NCBI RefSeq assembly: GCF_042667405.1
Contig: NZ_JBHVAL010000011.1
Coordinates: 62,001-126,000 of the forward strand
Source: Arthrobacter sp042667405
Lineage (GTDB): Bacteria; Actinomycetota; Actinomycetes; Actinomycetales; Micrococcaceae
Direction: 5' to 3'
Length of the DNA stretch: 64,000 nt
The position numbers and the translations under genes are program-made. The notes below the pieces were generated by a model, which was not told the DNA's origin, did no database searches, and worked only from the letters and a program-made list of their open reading frames with translations. Below are positions 51,390 to 59,471 of the stretch, piece after piece (within the stretch, counting starts at the first letter, position 1; the number at the start of each line of letters is the position of its first letter).

Positions 51390-52151
51390 ATGGGGCGCTA
51401 CAGTGCAGATGTAAAGGGCTTTGACTTGTCCTCCACATTCCGGAATTTGTGCCGCTCTTCGCCCTGGAAATGGACAACTCTAAGGTTTGAGTACCTTGAG
51501 CGGCCTGGAACCGGCGCCGATATTGTCCGGGCGTGGCTTCGTCGCCCCGGAGCCCTTCGCCTGGAGACGGCCGAGGGGCAGTTGCTTCACAGCACCACGG
51601 GCATCAACGACTCCCGGGATGACATGTACGTCAGCGCCACACGCCGCTCCTGGCTGCTTCCCGCCCACCTGGTGACCCCTGTCTACGACGACGCCGGGCT
51701 GGTCCGACGTCGTCCCGAGGCGCTCTATGGAGAACCTTCCTTCGGCAACGGGCGGCTCGCCGCGGCCTTGGATCCGGTGGAACTGGCAGGCAATGCGCCC
51801 GTTCCCATCGAGTTCCCCGACACCAACCGCGTCTTTTTCGAAGAGCCCCGCGAGGTGGACCACGAAGGCCGCTCCGCCCTGGAAACCATCGTGACCCCCA
51901 GCCGGACCTATGTTCCGTCAGATCCCGCCCAACCCCTGGTCCACCCCGGCAGGACACTGATCAGGATCGACGCCGGCACCGGGGTATGCGTAGCCAGCCA
52001 GGGCCTGGACGGTGACACGTCCGGCGTTGGCCATTGGCTGAAGATCCTTGGGGTGGACGAGTACATGCTGGACGACCTGTTCCTGGCCGAATCAATGAAC
52101 CTGACGGACGTCCGCCGCCACATTCCCTGGGACATAGGACCCGCGGCCTGA
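51390..52151 (+). CDS. conserved hypothetical protein
   Basis: A soluble protein of 253 residues with no named domain that I recognise. It is rich in Asp, Pro and Arg and has a predicted beta-rich first half (SWLLPAHLVTPVYDDAGLVRR) and a final helix (LGVDEYMLDDLFLAESM). There is no signal peptide. The N-terminal block RYSADVKGFDLSSTFRNLCRSS might be a Cys-containing recognition part. The start at 51390 is supported by the leaderless -10. A GNAT gene follows 32 bases downstream with its own promoter. Confidence 0.75.
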   Translation: MGRYSADVKGFDLSSTFRNLCRSSPWKWTTLRFEYLERPGTGADIVRAWLRRPGALRLETAEGQLLHSTTGINDSRDDMYVSATRRSWLLPAHLVTPVYDDAGLVRRRPEALYGEPSFGNGRLAAALDPVELAGNAPVPIEFPDTNRVFFEEPREVDHEGRSALETIVTPSRTYVPSDPAQPLVHPGRTLIRIDAGTGVCVASQGLDGDTSGVGHWLKILGVDEYMLDDLFLAESMNLTDVRRHIPWDIGPAA

Positions 52152-52171
52152 CTGGGCGCTGCCTTTCGGGC

Positions 52172-52177
52172 TAGGCT
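52172..52177 (+). promoter_or_regulatory. -10 box for leaderless GNAT gene
   Basis: TAGGCT lies six bases before the ATG at 52184; no ribosome site is present. Confidence 0.55.
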
Positions 52178-52183
52178 ACGGCG

Positions 52184-52828
52184 ATGACATCGCTGGCAGA
52201 AATATGGCCCCCGTTCGGACTCACCCTCACCACCCCGCGGTTGACTGTCCGTCCGATTCTCGACGACGACATCCCCGCCGCGGTTGACGCGGCGCGGTCC
52301 GGCATCCACGAACCCGGCAAGAGCCCCTTCAGCATGCCTTGGGCCGAGATGTCGGCGGACGAGCTGGCTCCGAACATGGCCCAATGGTATTGGCGGTGCC
52401 GCGCGAATTTCACCAAGGAGTCCTGGACCCTCCTTCTCGCAGTCTGGCACGAAGACGAATTCCTGGGTGTCCAGGACCTTGGAGCCAAGAACTTCAAGAC
52501 CCTTAGGACCGTCAGTACCGGCTCCTGGCTCAAGCAGTCCGCGCAGGGCCGGGGCTTCGGCAAGGAGATGCGTGCCGCCGTCGTCAGTTTTGCGTTCGAC
52601 TATCTGCACGCTGAAGTGGCCGAGTCCGAAGCGGCGGCCTGGAACAAACAATCCCTGGGTGTCTCCACCAGCCTCGGCTACGAACCCAACGGCATCTTCC
52701 GCGACGGCTGGGGTGACAAGGTGGAAACCGTCCAGAGAGTCCGCCTCACCCCCGCCACCTTCAAACGCCCGCACTGGACCCTCAAAGTCCAAGGCCACGA
52801 AGCCTTTTCCCAATACATAGCCATCTAG
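52184..52828 (+). CDS. GNAT family N-acetyltransferase (RimJ/RimL type)
   Basis: A protein of 214 residues with the RimL-like GNAT plan: TPRLTVRPILDDDIPAAVDAA at the start, the acetyl-CoA-binding part SAQGRGFGKEMRAAVVSFAF (Q/RxxGxG/A pattern) and EAAAWNKQSLGVSTSLGYEPNG near the end. Members acetylate ribosomal proteins, antibiotics or small amines; the substrate cannot be told. It is convergent with the PhoH gene, with element E2 between. Confidence 0.9.
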   Translation: MTSLAEIWPPFGLTLTTPRLTVRPILDDDIPAAVDAARSGIHEPGKSPFSMPWAEMSADELAPNMAQWYWRCRANFTKESWTLLLAVWHEDEFLGVQDLGAKNFKTLRTVSTGSWLKQSAQGRGFGKEMRAAVVSFAFDYLHAEVAESEAAAWNKQSLGVSTSLGYEPNGIFRDGWGDKVETVQRVRLTPATFKRPHWTLKVQGHEAFSQYIAI

Positions 52829-52853
52829 CAACTTCCGGCGGGGCGCCTGACAA

Positions 52854-52930
52854 GGCGAAGGCCAGGCATCCGGCAGCGTGCGTCAAAAGCGAGGAACGAG
52901 CTAGCACGCAGAGGATGTCTGGCCTTCGCC
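52854..52930. ncRNA. nested hairpin element E2 between GNAT and phoH-like genes
   Basis: Outer arms of 18 bases (52854-52871 and 52913-52930, one mismatch) enclose GGCA on the left and AGA on the right, an inner stem GCGTGC/GCACGC (52876-52881, 52904-52909) and a 22-base apical loop with CAAAAGCGAGGAACGAG then CTA. Layout and loop match element E1 at 43601-43682. There is no T-run. It may be a terminator of a special type or a structured RNA. Confidence 0.55.
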
Positions 52931-52955
52931 GTAGGTGGGCAAAGCGTCGATGGGG

Positions 52956-54350
52956 CTAGATCTCGGCCCCCTCCAGAAGCTCCGTCACGAGGGCCGCGAT
53001 CGGCGAGCGCTCGGACCGGGTCAACGTGATGTGACCGAAGAGCGGATGTCCCTTGAGGGTCTCCACCACTGCCGCCACGCCGTCATGCCGCCCCACCCGG
53101 AGGTTGTCGCGCTGGGCGACATCGTGGGTGAGGACGATCTTGGAGTTTTGCCCGATGCGGCTCATGACGGTCAGGAGGACGTTCTTCTCCAGCGACTGTG
53201 CCTCGTCCACGATCACGAAAGCGTCGTGCAGGGAACGCCCGCGAATGTGGGTCAGCGGCAGGACCTCAAGCATGCCGCGGTCCATGACCTCTTCCACGAC
53301 CTCCTGGCTGACCAGGGCTCCGAGGGTGTCGAACACGGCCTGCGCCCACGGATTCATCTTTTCGGACTCGGATCCCGGCAGGTAGCCGAGTTCCTGGCCG
53401 CCCACAGCGTAGAGGGGCCGGAAGACCACCACCTTGCGGTGCTCACGGCGCTCCAGTACAGCCTCCAGGCCCGCACAGAGGGCAAGTGCGGACTTCCCGG
53501 TACCGGCCCGCCCGCCGATGGACACGATGCCCACCGAAGGGTCCATCAGCATGTCGATGGCCAGCCGCTGCTCCGCCGAACGGCCGTGGAGGCCGAAGAC
53601 ATCCCGGTCGCCCTTGACCAGGCGGACCTGCTTGTCAGCGCCCACGCGGCCCAAAGCGGAGCCGCGGTTGGAGAGAAGGACCAGTCCGGTGTTGACGGGA
53701 AGTTCCGCGGCCGCCGGGATGAACACAGGCTCGTGCCCGTAAAGCGTGGTGATTTCGTCGTCTTTGGCTTCGATCTCAGCCATTCCGGTCCAGCCGGAGT
53801 CCTTGACGAGTTCGTTGCGGTACTCGTCTGCCTGGAGTCCCATGGCCGAGGCCTTGACCCGCATGGGCAGGTCCTTGGAGACCACCGTGACGTTGTGGCC
53901 CTCATTGGCCAGGTTCTTGGCCACGGCCAGGATCCGGCTGTCGTTGTCTCCCCCGCGGAAACCTGCCGGGAGGACATCCGGGGAGATGTGGTTCATCTCC
54001 ACCCTGAGGAGTCCGCCGTCTGTGCCCAGCGGAATGGCCCGGTCCAGCCCCCCATGTTCGATCCGGAGGTCGTCCAGGAGGCGCAAGGCTTTCCGGGCGA
54101 AATAGCCCAATTCGGGATCGTGGCGTTTTCCTTCGAGCTCGCTGATAACGACGATGGGAACGATGACTTCGTGCTCGGCGAACCGCAACAGTGCGTGGGG
54201 ATCGGAAAGCAGGACGGAGGTATCGATCACATAGCTGCGGCCCGTCGCGGACGATGTTGCCCGCGCTTGTTGTGTGACCCGCTTGGCGCGAGAGGTAGCT
54301 GCACTTTCCCCGTCGGAAACCATTGCGGGCAGTTGCTCAGAAATAGCCAC
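52956..54350 (-). CDS. PIN-PhoH fusion protein (PhoH2 family)
   Basis: A toxin-type RNase domain fused to an ATPase, 464 residues. The PIN domain begins YVIDTSVLLSDP with catalytic D43 and continues through NDSRILAVA. The PhoH helicase-like part has Walker A GGRAGTGKS (about 275-283) and Walker B FVIVDEAQSL. Mycobacterial PhoH2 is a sequence-specific RNA helicase/RNase made in a toxin-antitoxin-like operon; no small antitoxin is seen here. The GTG at 54350 follows TGGAG. The 238-base upstream gap has two adjacent inverted repeats. Confidence 0.93.
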   Translation of the reverse strand: MAISEQLPAMVSDGESAATSRAKRVTQQARATSSATGRSYVIDTSVLLSDPHALLRFAEHEVIVPIVVISELEGKRHDPELGYFARKALRLLDDLRIEHGGLDRAIPLGTDGGLLRVEMNHISPDVLPAGFRGGDNDSRILAVAKNLANEGHNVTVVSKDLPMRVKASAMGLQADEYRNELVKDSGWTGMAEIEAKDDEITTLYGHEPVFIPAAAELPVNTGLVLLSNRGSALGRVGADKQVRLVKGDRDVFGLHGRSAEQRLAIDMLMDPSVGIVSIGGRAGTGKSALALCAGLEAVLERREHRKVVVFRPLYAVGGQELGYLPGSESEKMNPWAQAVFDTLGALVSQEVVEEVMDRGMLEVLPLTHIRGRSLHDAFVIVDEAQSLEKNVLLTVMSRIGQNSKIVLTHDVAQRDNLRVGRHDGVAAVVETLKGHPLFGHITLTRSERSPIAALVTELLEGAEI

Positions 54351-54467
54351 ATCGACTCCAGCCCCGGGCGGTCGCCCGGCCTAATGGTGAAGCGGCTCGG
54401 CCGGAAGGCCGGGCGTGGCCTCCCATGTAACTGGTGCGATGTTTCGCTCCATGTACTGGCCTCCCCG

Positions 54468-54510
54468 ATCAGCGGGCGGTTTTGCCTGCTGATGGGATTA
54501 ACGTAATCCC
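54468..54510. other. two adjacent inverted repeats in the phoH-like 5' region
   Basis: ATCAGCGGGC (54468-54477) pairs with GCCTGCTGAT (54484-54493) with one mismatch. Directly next to it GGGATTA (54494-54500) pairs with TAATCCC (54504-54510) around ACG. They lie about 120-160 bases before the PhoH start and 80 bases past the uppS stop. They could be the uppS terminator, a phoH leader structure or operators. Confidence 0.45.
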
Positions 54511-54588
54511 GGACACATTCATTTCCGCAATCCGTCGTCGGCAAGTCGCATGTCGAGCTCGTTAATTTTTGGTGAACCGGCCAGCAGC

Positions 54589-55350
54589 TTAGGTTCCGAA
54601 GCGGCGCTGCCGACCCGCATAATCCCTCAGTGCACGCAGGAAGTCGACCTTGCGGAAAGCAGGCCACAGCGCTTCGCAGAAGTAGAACTCGCTGTAGGCG
54701 CTTTGCCACATCAGGAAGCCGGAGAGCCGCTGCTCACCTGACGTGCGGATCACCAGATCCGGGTCTGGCTGCCCACGCGTGTACAGGAACCTGGAGATGT
54801 CGTCCACCGAAAGTTCATCTGCAACTTCTGTCATGGTCCGCCCCTTGGAGGCGGCGTCGTGCAGCAGTTCCCTGACGGCGTCGACGATTTCGCGGCGGCC
54901 GCCGTAGCCGACGGCGACGTTGACGTGGATCTTTTCATGGACCGGCGTTCGGGACGTCAGCTTGTTCAGTCGCTCGGCGAGGTAGTCCGGCAGCAGTTCC
55001 GGTGCACCCATGGCATGAACGGAGACATCCTCGTCCTCGTCCAGGCGGTCCATGGTGTTGGCGATGATGCCCATGAGCAGGTCCAGCTCTTCACCTGAAC
55101 GGTTCATGTTGTCCGTGGAGAGCATGTAGAGCGTGACGACCTTGACGCCCAGTTCCTGGCACCATCCCAGGAACTCGTGGATTTTGTCGGCTCCGGCTTG
55201 GTGACCCTGGCTGGTCGGGGCATTGAACTGGCGGGCCCAGCGGCGATTGCCGTCCACCATCACACCGATGTGACGTGGGATCTGGTCCTGCTGGAGGGAG
55301 CGCAGGAGTTTGCGCTCGTAGAAGCCATAGAGGAAACCGGGCAGCTCCAC
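54589..55350 (-). CDS. uppS: isoprenyl transferase (cis-prenyl diphosphate synthase)
   Basis: A cis-prenyltransferase of 253 residues that builds polyprenyl diphosphates from IPP for cell-wall lipid carriers. The catalytic aspartate D33 is in VMVDGNRRWA, and HQAGADKIHEFLGWC and RTSGEQRLSGFLMWQSAYSE are the substrate-site motifs. The length and a YGFYERKLL start resemble short mycobacterial Z-FPP synthase. Product length cannot be read from sequence. The GTG at 55350 is chosen for AGGTGAG seven bases upstream; an ATG at 55392 is possible. It is divergent from hemolysin III. Confidence 0.92.
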   Translation of the reverse strand: MELPGFLYGFYERKLLRSLQQDQIPRHIGVMVDGNRRWARQFNAPTSQGHQAGADKIHEFLGWCQELGVKVVTLYMLSTDNMNRSGEELDLLMGIIANTMDRLDEDEDVSVHAMGAPELLPDYLAERLNKLTSRTPVHEKIHVNVAVGYGGRREIVDAVRELLHDAASKGRTMTEVADELSVDDISRFLYTRGQPDPDLVIRTSGEQRLSGFLMWQSAYSEFYFCEALWPAFRKVDFLRALRDYAGRQRRFGT

Positions 55351-55468
55351 CGGACACTCACCTGACTTCCTTGCTTGTACGACGACGCACATCCAAGGCT
55401 ACCTTCCCAACGCGGCGAGCCGGTGCAGTGGACAGTCAAAAACCGCTCCGCCCTTGTTACCCCCAAGT

Positions 55469-55493
55469 AACCTACCGGAACGTAGGTTATCCT
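55469..55493 (+). promoter_or_regulatory. hemolysin III promoter with 20-bp inverted repeat
   Basis: AACCTAC (55469-55475) and GTAGGTT (55482-55488) are perfect inverted arms around CGGAAC. The right arm abuts the -10 box TATCCT (55488-55493), which is six bases before the ATG at 55500. A further GTTAC/GTAAC pair lies just upstream (55456-55471). A regulator bound here would cover the -35 to -10 interval. Confidence 0.6.
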
Positions 55494-55499
55494 TGAAAG

Positions 55500-56141
55500 A
55501 TGGCCGAGCTCCTTGAAACCAAGCCCCTTTGGCGCGGATGGATCCACGCGGTTGCCGCTCCTTTTGCACTCGCGGCAGGGATCATCCTGGTGACCGTTGC
55601 GCCAACTCCGGACCGCAAAATCACTTCTGCCATCTACGCACTGACCGGTTTCCTGCTGTTTGGCGTCAGCGCCGTCTACCACCGGGGAAACTGGTCACCC
55701 AAGGTCCGCATGCTGCTCAAGCGACTGGATCACACCAACATCATGCTGGTGATCGCCGGCAGCTATACACCGCTGGCCTGGTCCCTGCTGGAACGCCCTG
55801 AAGCTACCACATTGCTCTGGCTGGTGTGGTCCGGAGCGATCGTCGGCGTACTCTTCCGCGTGTTGTGGACCCACGCCCCGCGCTGGCTCTACGTACCGGT
55901 GTACATCGCCCTCGGGTGCGGCGCGTTGTTCTACCTTCCGCAATTCTTCGCCGCGAACGCTCCCGCCGCGATCCTCATTTGCGTAGGCGGCGCCCTGTAC
56001 ATTGCCGGCGCCGTGTTCTATGCCCTCAAAAGGCCGAACTTCAGCGTGCAGCATTTCGGCTTCCACGAGCTGTTCCACGCGTTTACGGTCTTTGCCTTCG
56101 CGGCACACTTCATCGCCATCATGATGGCAGTGCTCAGCTAG
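55500..56141 (+). CDS. hemolysin III family membrane protein (PAQR-like)
   Basis: A seven-helix membrane protein of 213 residues. Metal-site residues of the HlyIII/PAQR superfamily are visible: SAVYHRGNW after helix 2, the D in LDHTNIM, and HFGFHELFHAFTVFAFAAH near the end with the HxxxH pattern. Members are often called hemolysin III, but many act as receptors or hydrolases and lysis should not be assumed. The ATG at 55500 is set by a leaderless -10. It is divergent from uppS, an arrangement often conserved in actinobacteria. Confidence 0.92.
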   Translation: MAELLETKPLWRGWIHAVAAPFALAAGIILVTVAPTPDRKITSAIYALTGFLLFGVSAVYHRGNWSPKVRMLLKRLDHTNIMLVIAGSYTPLAWSLLERPEATTLLWLVWSGAIVGVLFRVLWTHAPRWLYVPVYIALGCGALFYLPQFFAANAPAAILICVGGALYIAGAVFYALKRPNFSVQHFGFHELFHAFTVFAFAAHFIAIMMAVLS

Positions 56142-56178
56142 TCCCGGGCGATTACCCCGAGACTGTCCCGCGCAACCT

Positions 56179-56484
56179 TCAGCGAGCCTGGCCGCCGTCG
56201 TCATTCCCGTCGGCGCGACCGCCGCTTTCATAGCGGTTACCGTCCTCGGAAGATCCACCGGCCTCGGCCGCCAGGCGGGCCTCCTCCACCTGTGCCCGGT
56301 AGCGAACGCGCCGGATCCTGCGGACCATGTCCACGATCAGGAACGTTGTGAGGATCACGATGAAGGCCGTGAGGACGAAGCCCCACGTGCCCGGCGTCAC
56401 CTGATCCTCGGACAGGCCAGGCCGCAGCGTGCCCGTGGGATCGGGCGACGGAGTGACGGTCAGGGCGAGAATTAAGTGGTGCAC
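56179..56484 (-). CDS. small single-pass membrane protein, unknown function
   Basis: A protein of 101 residues. It begins with a short hydrophobic stretch (HHLILALTVT), then a Pro/Thr loop, one strong transmembrane helix (about 35-57), a basic patch RRIRRVRYR and an acidic-Gly tail. This looks like a type I or dual-topology anchor. The GTG at 56484 has GAAGG seven bases upstream; the longer open frame to 56676 overlaps mca and has no support. It lies downstream of mca on the same strand. Confidence 0.65.
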   Translation of the reverse strand: MHHLILALTVTPSPDPTGTLRPGLSEDQVTPGTWGFVLTAFIVILTTFLIVDMVRRIRRVRYRAQVEEARLAAEAGGSSEDGNRYESGGRADGNDDGGQAR

Positions 56485-56591
56485 GGTCAAACCTTCTATG
56501 GGAGCTGGTGCGTTGCCGGGCGGCGAAGCGCAACCGGAATGCTGGTGGGCGATCCGGCAATTTCTACGAAGGATAGAAACTACCGGCGTTC

Positions 56592-57497
56592 CTATCTTAT
56601 CCCTGCGAACAGGTCCTTTTCCGGCAGTTCGGAGCCCACCCGGGACTTGATCAGCGTGTAGTCCTCCCACGGCCAAACGGTGCGCTGCAACTCGGGGGAA
56701 ACGGCAAAAAAGAAGCCCAGCGGGTCGATCTGGGTCCGGTGCGCCCGCAGGGCGTCGTCCCGGACCTCGAAGAAGTCGCCGCAGTCAATCTGCGTTGTGG
56801 TCTCATGACCACCGGCGGGCGGCGTGTGTCCCTCGGCGTCGGCCTCCAACCACGCCGCAAGCCGCTCGGCATAGGGAGACTGCAGGCCGGCTTCCTCCAA
56901 CGCAAAATGAAGGGCACGGAAACGTGCGGGGCTGAAGGCGCGGTCGTAGTAGAGCTTGTCCGGCGTCCATGGTTCACCCATGCCGGGATACCGTTCCGAA
57001 TCACCAGCGGCCTCGAAAGCTTCCACGGCCACCTTGTGGGCCATGATGTGGTCGGGGTGCGGATATCCACCGTTTTCGTCATAGCTGAGGATCACGTGGG
57101 GCCTGAATTGGCGGACCAGGCGCACCAGCGGAGCCGTAGCCCGCTCCAACGGCTGCAATGCGAAGCATCCCGGCGGGAGGGGCGGAAGGGGATCGCCCTC
57201 AGGCAGCCCGGAGTCCACGAAGCCGAGCCAACGCTGCTTGATGCCAAGGACAGCGGCCGCATTGGCCATCTCAAGGCGTCGCGCGCCTGCCATATCGCGC
57301 TTGGGATGCGGGGCATCCTCCATGGCGGGATTCTGGATGTCTCCGCGGGAGCCATCCGTGCACGTGGCGACCATGACTTCCACGCCGGCGGAAGCGTACA
57401 TCGCCATGGTTGCCGCGCCCTTGCTGGATTCATCGTCCGGGTGGGCGTGGACGGCGAGCAGCCGCAGCTGCTGGTCGGAACTGCTGGACGCACTCAC
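56592..57497 (-). CDS. mca: mycothiol S-conjugate amidase
   Basis: A zinc amidase of the LmbE/PIG-L fold, 301 residues, that cuts mycothiol S-conjugates to mercapturic acids and GlcN-inositol in detoxification. Zinc ligands are in AHPDDE (H19, D21, D22) and the later GGYPHPDH. The long C-terminal part with WPWEDYTLIKSRV fits Mca rather than MshB. Its presence marks the host as a mycothiol-using actinobacterium. The GTG at 57497 has GAGGAG six bases upstream. It is divergent from the DUF4307 gene. Confidence 0.94.
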   Translation of the reverse strand: MSASSSSDQQLRLLAVHAHPDDESSKGAATMAMYASAGVEVMVATCTDGSRGDIQNPAMEDAPHPKRDMAGARRLEMANAAAVLGIKQRWLGFVDSGLPEGDPLPPLPPGCFALQPLERATAPLVRLVRQFRPHVILSYDENGGYPHPDHIMAHKVAVEAFEAAGDSERYPGMGEPWTPDKLYYDRAFSPARFRALHFALEEAGLQSPYAERLAAWLEADAEGHTPPAGGHETTTQIDCGDFFEVRDDALRAHRTQIDPLGFFFAVSPELQRTVWPWEDYTLIKSRVGSELPEKDLFAGIR

Positions 57498-57572
57498 GTG
57501 ACGGCTCCTCTTTCATGGATCTGGTGTCAGGGTTTGGTTCGTGGGGCGGCAGGGAGCCACACGGTTCGGCAC

Positions 57573-57578
57573 TAAACT
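57573..57578 (+). promoter_or_regulatory. -10 box for leaderless DUF4307 gene
   Basis: TAAACT lies six bases before the GTG at 57585; no ribosome site is present. Confidence 0.55.
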
Positions 57579-57584
57579 GGATGG

Positions 57585-58043
57585 GTGACTTCAGAGGATC
57601 CTTCGGCCACCCAAGTACCGGCAAGCACCAGCCTAGCCAATCGCTACGGCGGTCAAAAGCGCGCCATGACACGCAAAACCAAGCGGAGCATCATCATTGC
57701 CGCGTTAGTGGTTGCCATCGGGCTGGCCGCTTACGTGGCGACCGGCTCCGCCCAGGCTCCTGTGACGTTCAAGGACATCGGCTACAGCACGGTGGACGAC
57801 ACCCAGGCCGAAGTGGACTATCAGGTCACCAAGTCCCCTGGCGCCACGGCAAAATGCGCCATCAAAGCCCTGGACTCCAAGTTCGCGGTGGTGGGTTGGG
57901 AGGTGGTGGAAATCGGCGCCAACGAGCCCGAGAACACCCCGGATGGCGGGCGGACCACCATCCAGCGGACAACCCTCCGGACCGAGTCGCCCGCTGTCTC
58001 CGGCGTCGTGGACAACTGCTGGATTGTGGACAGCGGGAAATAA
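57585..58043 (+). CDS. DUF4307 domain-containing membrane protein
   Basis: A protein of 152 residues with a cytoplasmic start containing LANRYGG, one transmembrane helix (about 33-53) and an exported domain that has the DUF4307 pattern VTFKDIGYSTVDDTQAEVDY followed by a C-A-I strand and a conserved NCW near the end. Two cysteines could form a disulfide. The function is unknown. It lies between mca and greA, its usual place in actinobacteria. Confidence 0.9.
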   Translation: MTSEDPSATQVPASTSLANRYGGQKRAMTRKTKRSIIIAALVVAIGLAAYVATGSAQAPVTFKDIGYSTVDDTQAEVDYQVTKSPGATAKCAIKALDSKFAVVGWEVVEIGANEPENTPDGGRTTIQRTTLRTESPAVSGVVDNCWIVDSGK

Positions 58044-58071
58044 CAACTGTGTGACCCACGGCTCAACGGGT

Positions 58072-58100
58072 TTGGGTTCGTCCAGAGGATTTACTACAAT
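58072..58100 (+). promoter_or_regulatory. greA promoter
   Basis: TTGGGT (58072-58077) and TACAAT (58095-58100) are 17 bases apart, a good vegetative promoter. The leader to the GTG at 58196 would be about 90 bases. Confidence 0.65.
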
Positions 58101-58195
58101 GGATGAAACCTTCACCCCGTTAAGTTGGTTACTGAGTTATACGAGTGGCCAGCGAGGCGGGGTCTTTTGCATTGTCAGATCCAGAGGAGAAATCC

Positions 58196-58690
58196 GTGTC
58201 TACCACCAACAGCGCCACTGCGGCTTGGCTTACCCAGGAAGCTTTCGACCGCTTGAAGGCTGAGCTGGACCACCTTTCCGGCGCTGGCCGGGCGGAAATC
58301 GTCCAGAAGATCGAAGCTGCCCGCCAGGAAGGCGACCTCAAGGAAAACGGCGGTTACCACGCGGCCAAGGAAGAGCAGGGCAAGATTGAAGCCCGCATCC
58401 GCCAGCTGACCGTCCTCCTCCGCGACGCCCACGTCGGCGAAGCCCCGGCCGACGACGGAATCGTCGAACCCGGCATGCTGGTTGTTGCCCGCATTGCTGG
58501 CGACGAAGAGACCTTCCTGCTGGGCTCGCGCGAAATTGCCGGAGATTCCGATCTCGATGTCTTCAGCGAGAAGTCGCCCCTCGGTGCAGCCATCATCGGC
58601 CACAAGGAAGGCGACAGCCTCAGCTACGTCGCTCCGAACGGCAAGGAAATCGCGGTGGAGATCGTCTCCGCCAAGCCGTACTCCGGCTAA
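58196..58690 (+). CDS. greA: transcription elongation factor GreA
   Basis: GreA, 164 residues, enters the RNA polymerase secondary channel and stimulates cleavage of backtracked RNA. The N-terminal coiled coil (about 13-85) holds AARQEGDLKENGGYHAAKEE with the acidic tip D-x-x-E-N that carries the metal ions. The C-terminal FKBP-like domain has SPLGAAIIGHKEGD. The GTG at 58196 has AGAGGAG seven bases upstream; a longer reading to 58145 is not needed. A strong terminator follows. Confidence 0.97.
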   Translation: MSTTNSATAAWLTQEAFDRLKAELDHLSGAGRAEIVQKIEAARQEGDLKENGGYHAAKEEQGKIEARIRQLTVLLRDAHVGEAPADDGIVEPGMLVVARIAGDEETFLLGSREIAGDSDLDVFSEKSPLGAAIIGHKEGDSLSYVAPNGKEIAVEIVSAKPYSG

Positions 58691-58717
58691 GCGCCAACCC
58701 GGTCACCAAAAGACACG

Positions 58718-58754
58718 ACGCCGGCCCCGCCTTCGCGGAGGGGCCGGCGTTTTT
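58718..58754 (+). terminator. rho-independent terminator of greA
   Basis: ACGCCGGCCCC (58718-58728) pairs perfectly with GGGGCCGGCGT (58740-58750) and is followed by TTTT. It lies 28 bases past the greA stop. Confidence 0.95.
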
Positions 58755-58769
58755 CGTGTGCCCGCAACA

Positions 58770-58831
58770 CAACTGGGTAACAGCTCACGTCGCAATGAGG
58801 GCTCAGTGGAGCATGTACTGTTACCCAGTTG
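58770..58831. repeat. 14-bp perfect inverted repeat with 34-base loop
   Basis: CAACTGGGTAACAG (58770-58783) and CTGTTACCCAGTTG (58818-58831) are exact reverse complements. The loop contains a smaller CTCA/TGAG pair. It lies between the greA terminator and the rhomboid stop. The A/T-containing arms and long loop are unlike a terminator; it could be an element end pair or a protein site. Confidence 0.75.
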
Positions 58832-58833
58832 GG

Positions 58834-59457
58834 TCAGGGGGTGGGGATGGCGATGGCGGGCTTGGGGCGCAGCAGCACGGCGGCGATGATGCCGCCCACC
58901 GCTCCGCCGAGATGTGCCTGCCAGGAGATGTAGCCCATCACCGTAGGCAGCACACCGAACAAGATGCCGCCGTAGGCCATAAACAACACCACGGAGAGCA
59001 GGATCTGCCACCAGCTCTTGTTGAAGAAACCCCGGACCAGCAGGAACGCGAAGAAGCCAAACACCAGCCCGGAGGCTCCCACAGTCACCCCTCCCCCGCC
59101 GATGAGCCACACCGTCAGGCCCGAGCCGAGCCAGCTGAAAGCCAGTGCTGTGATGAAGACGCGGATACCGGACAAGAACACCAGGAAGCCGAAAATAATC
59201 AACGGCAACGTGTTGGAAATCAGGTGGTTGAGGTTCGCGTGCAGCAACGGAAAGGTCAGGATGTCCAGGAAGCCGTCCACGGAACGGGGTCGGAGCCCGA
59301 AAGTGGCATTAAGGGCGTGCCGCATCAGGGTGTTGAGGATTTCGATGACATAGAGCAGGACAACGAAACCGCCCATGAAAAGCAGCCCGCCCTTCGCCCG
59401 GCCGGCCAGCGATTGCTCGGCGTCGGCCTTTGGTCCCTCAGGTGTTCCCAGCACCAT
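58834..59457 (-). CDS. rhomboid family intramembrane serine protease
   Basis: A protein of 207 residues with six predicted helices. The catalytic dyad is S129 in GASGLVFG and H182 in QAHLGGAVGG, and the second-helix HANLNHLISN holds the oxyanion-site residues. Substrates are unknown. The ATG at 59457 follows GGGAGGAG. It is the third gene of an operon with ilvA 14 bases upstream and an AI-2E transporter. Confidence 0.93.
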   Translation of the reverse strand: MVLGTPEGPKADAEQSLAGRAKGGLLFMGGFVVLLYVIEILNTLMRHALNATFGLRPRSVDGFLDILTFPLLHANLNHLISNTLPLIIFGFLVFLSGIRVFITALAFSWLGSGLTVWLIGGGGVTVGASGLVFGFFAFLLVRGFFNKSWWQILLSVVLFMAYGGILFGVLPTVMGYISWQAHLGGAVGGIIAAVLLRPKPAIAIPTP

Positions 59458-59471
59458 CGGCGCTCCTCCCG

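Noticed and set aside
56485..56676. N-terminal extension of the small membrane protein
   Set aside because: It overlaps the end of mca, has no hydrophobic or conserved pattern and no ribosome site; the GTG at 56484 has GAAGG.
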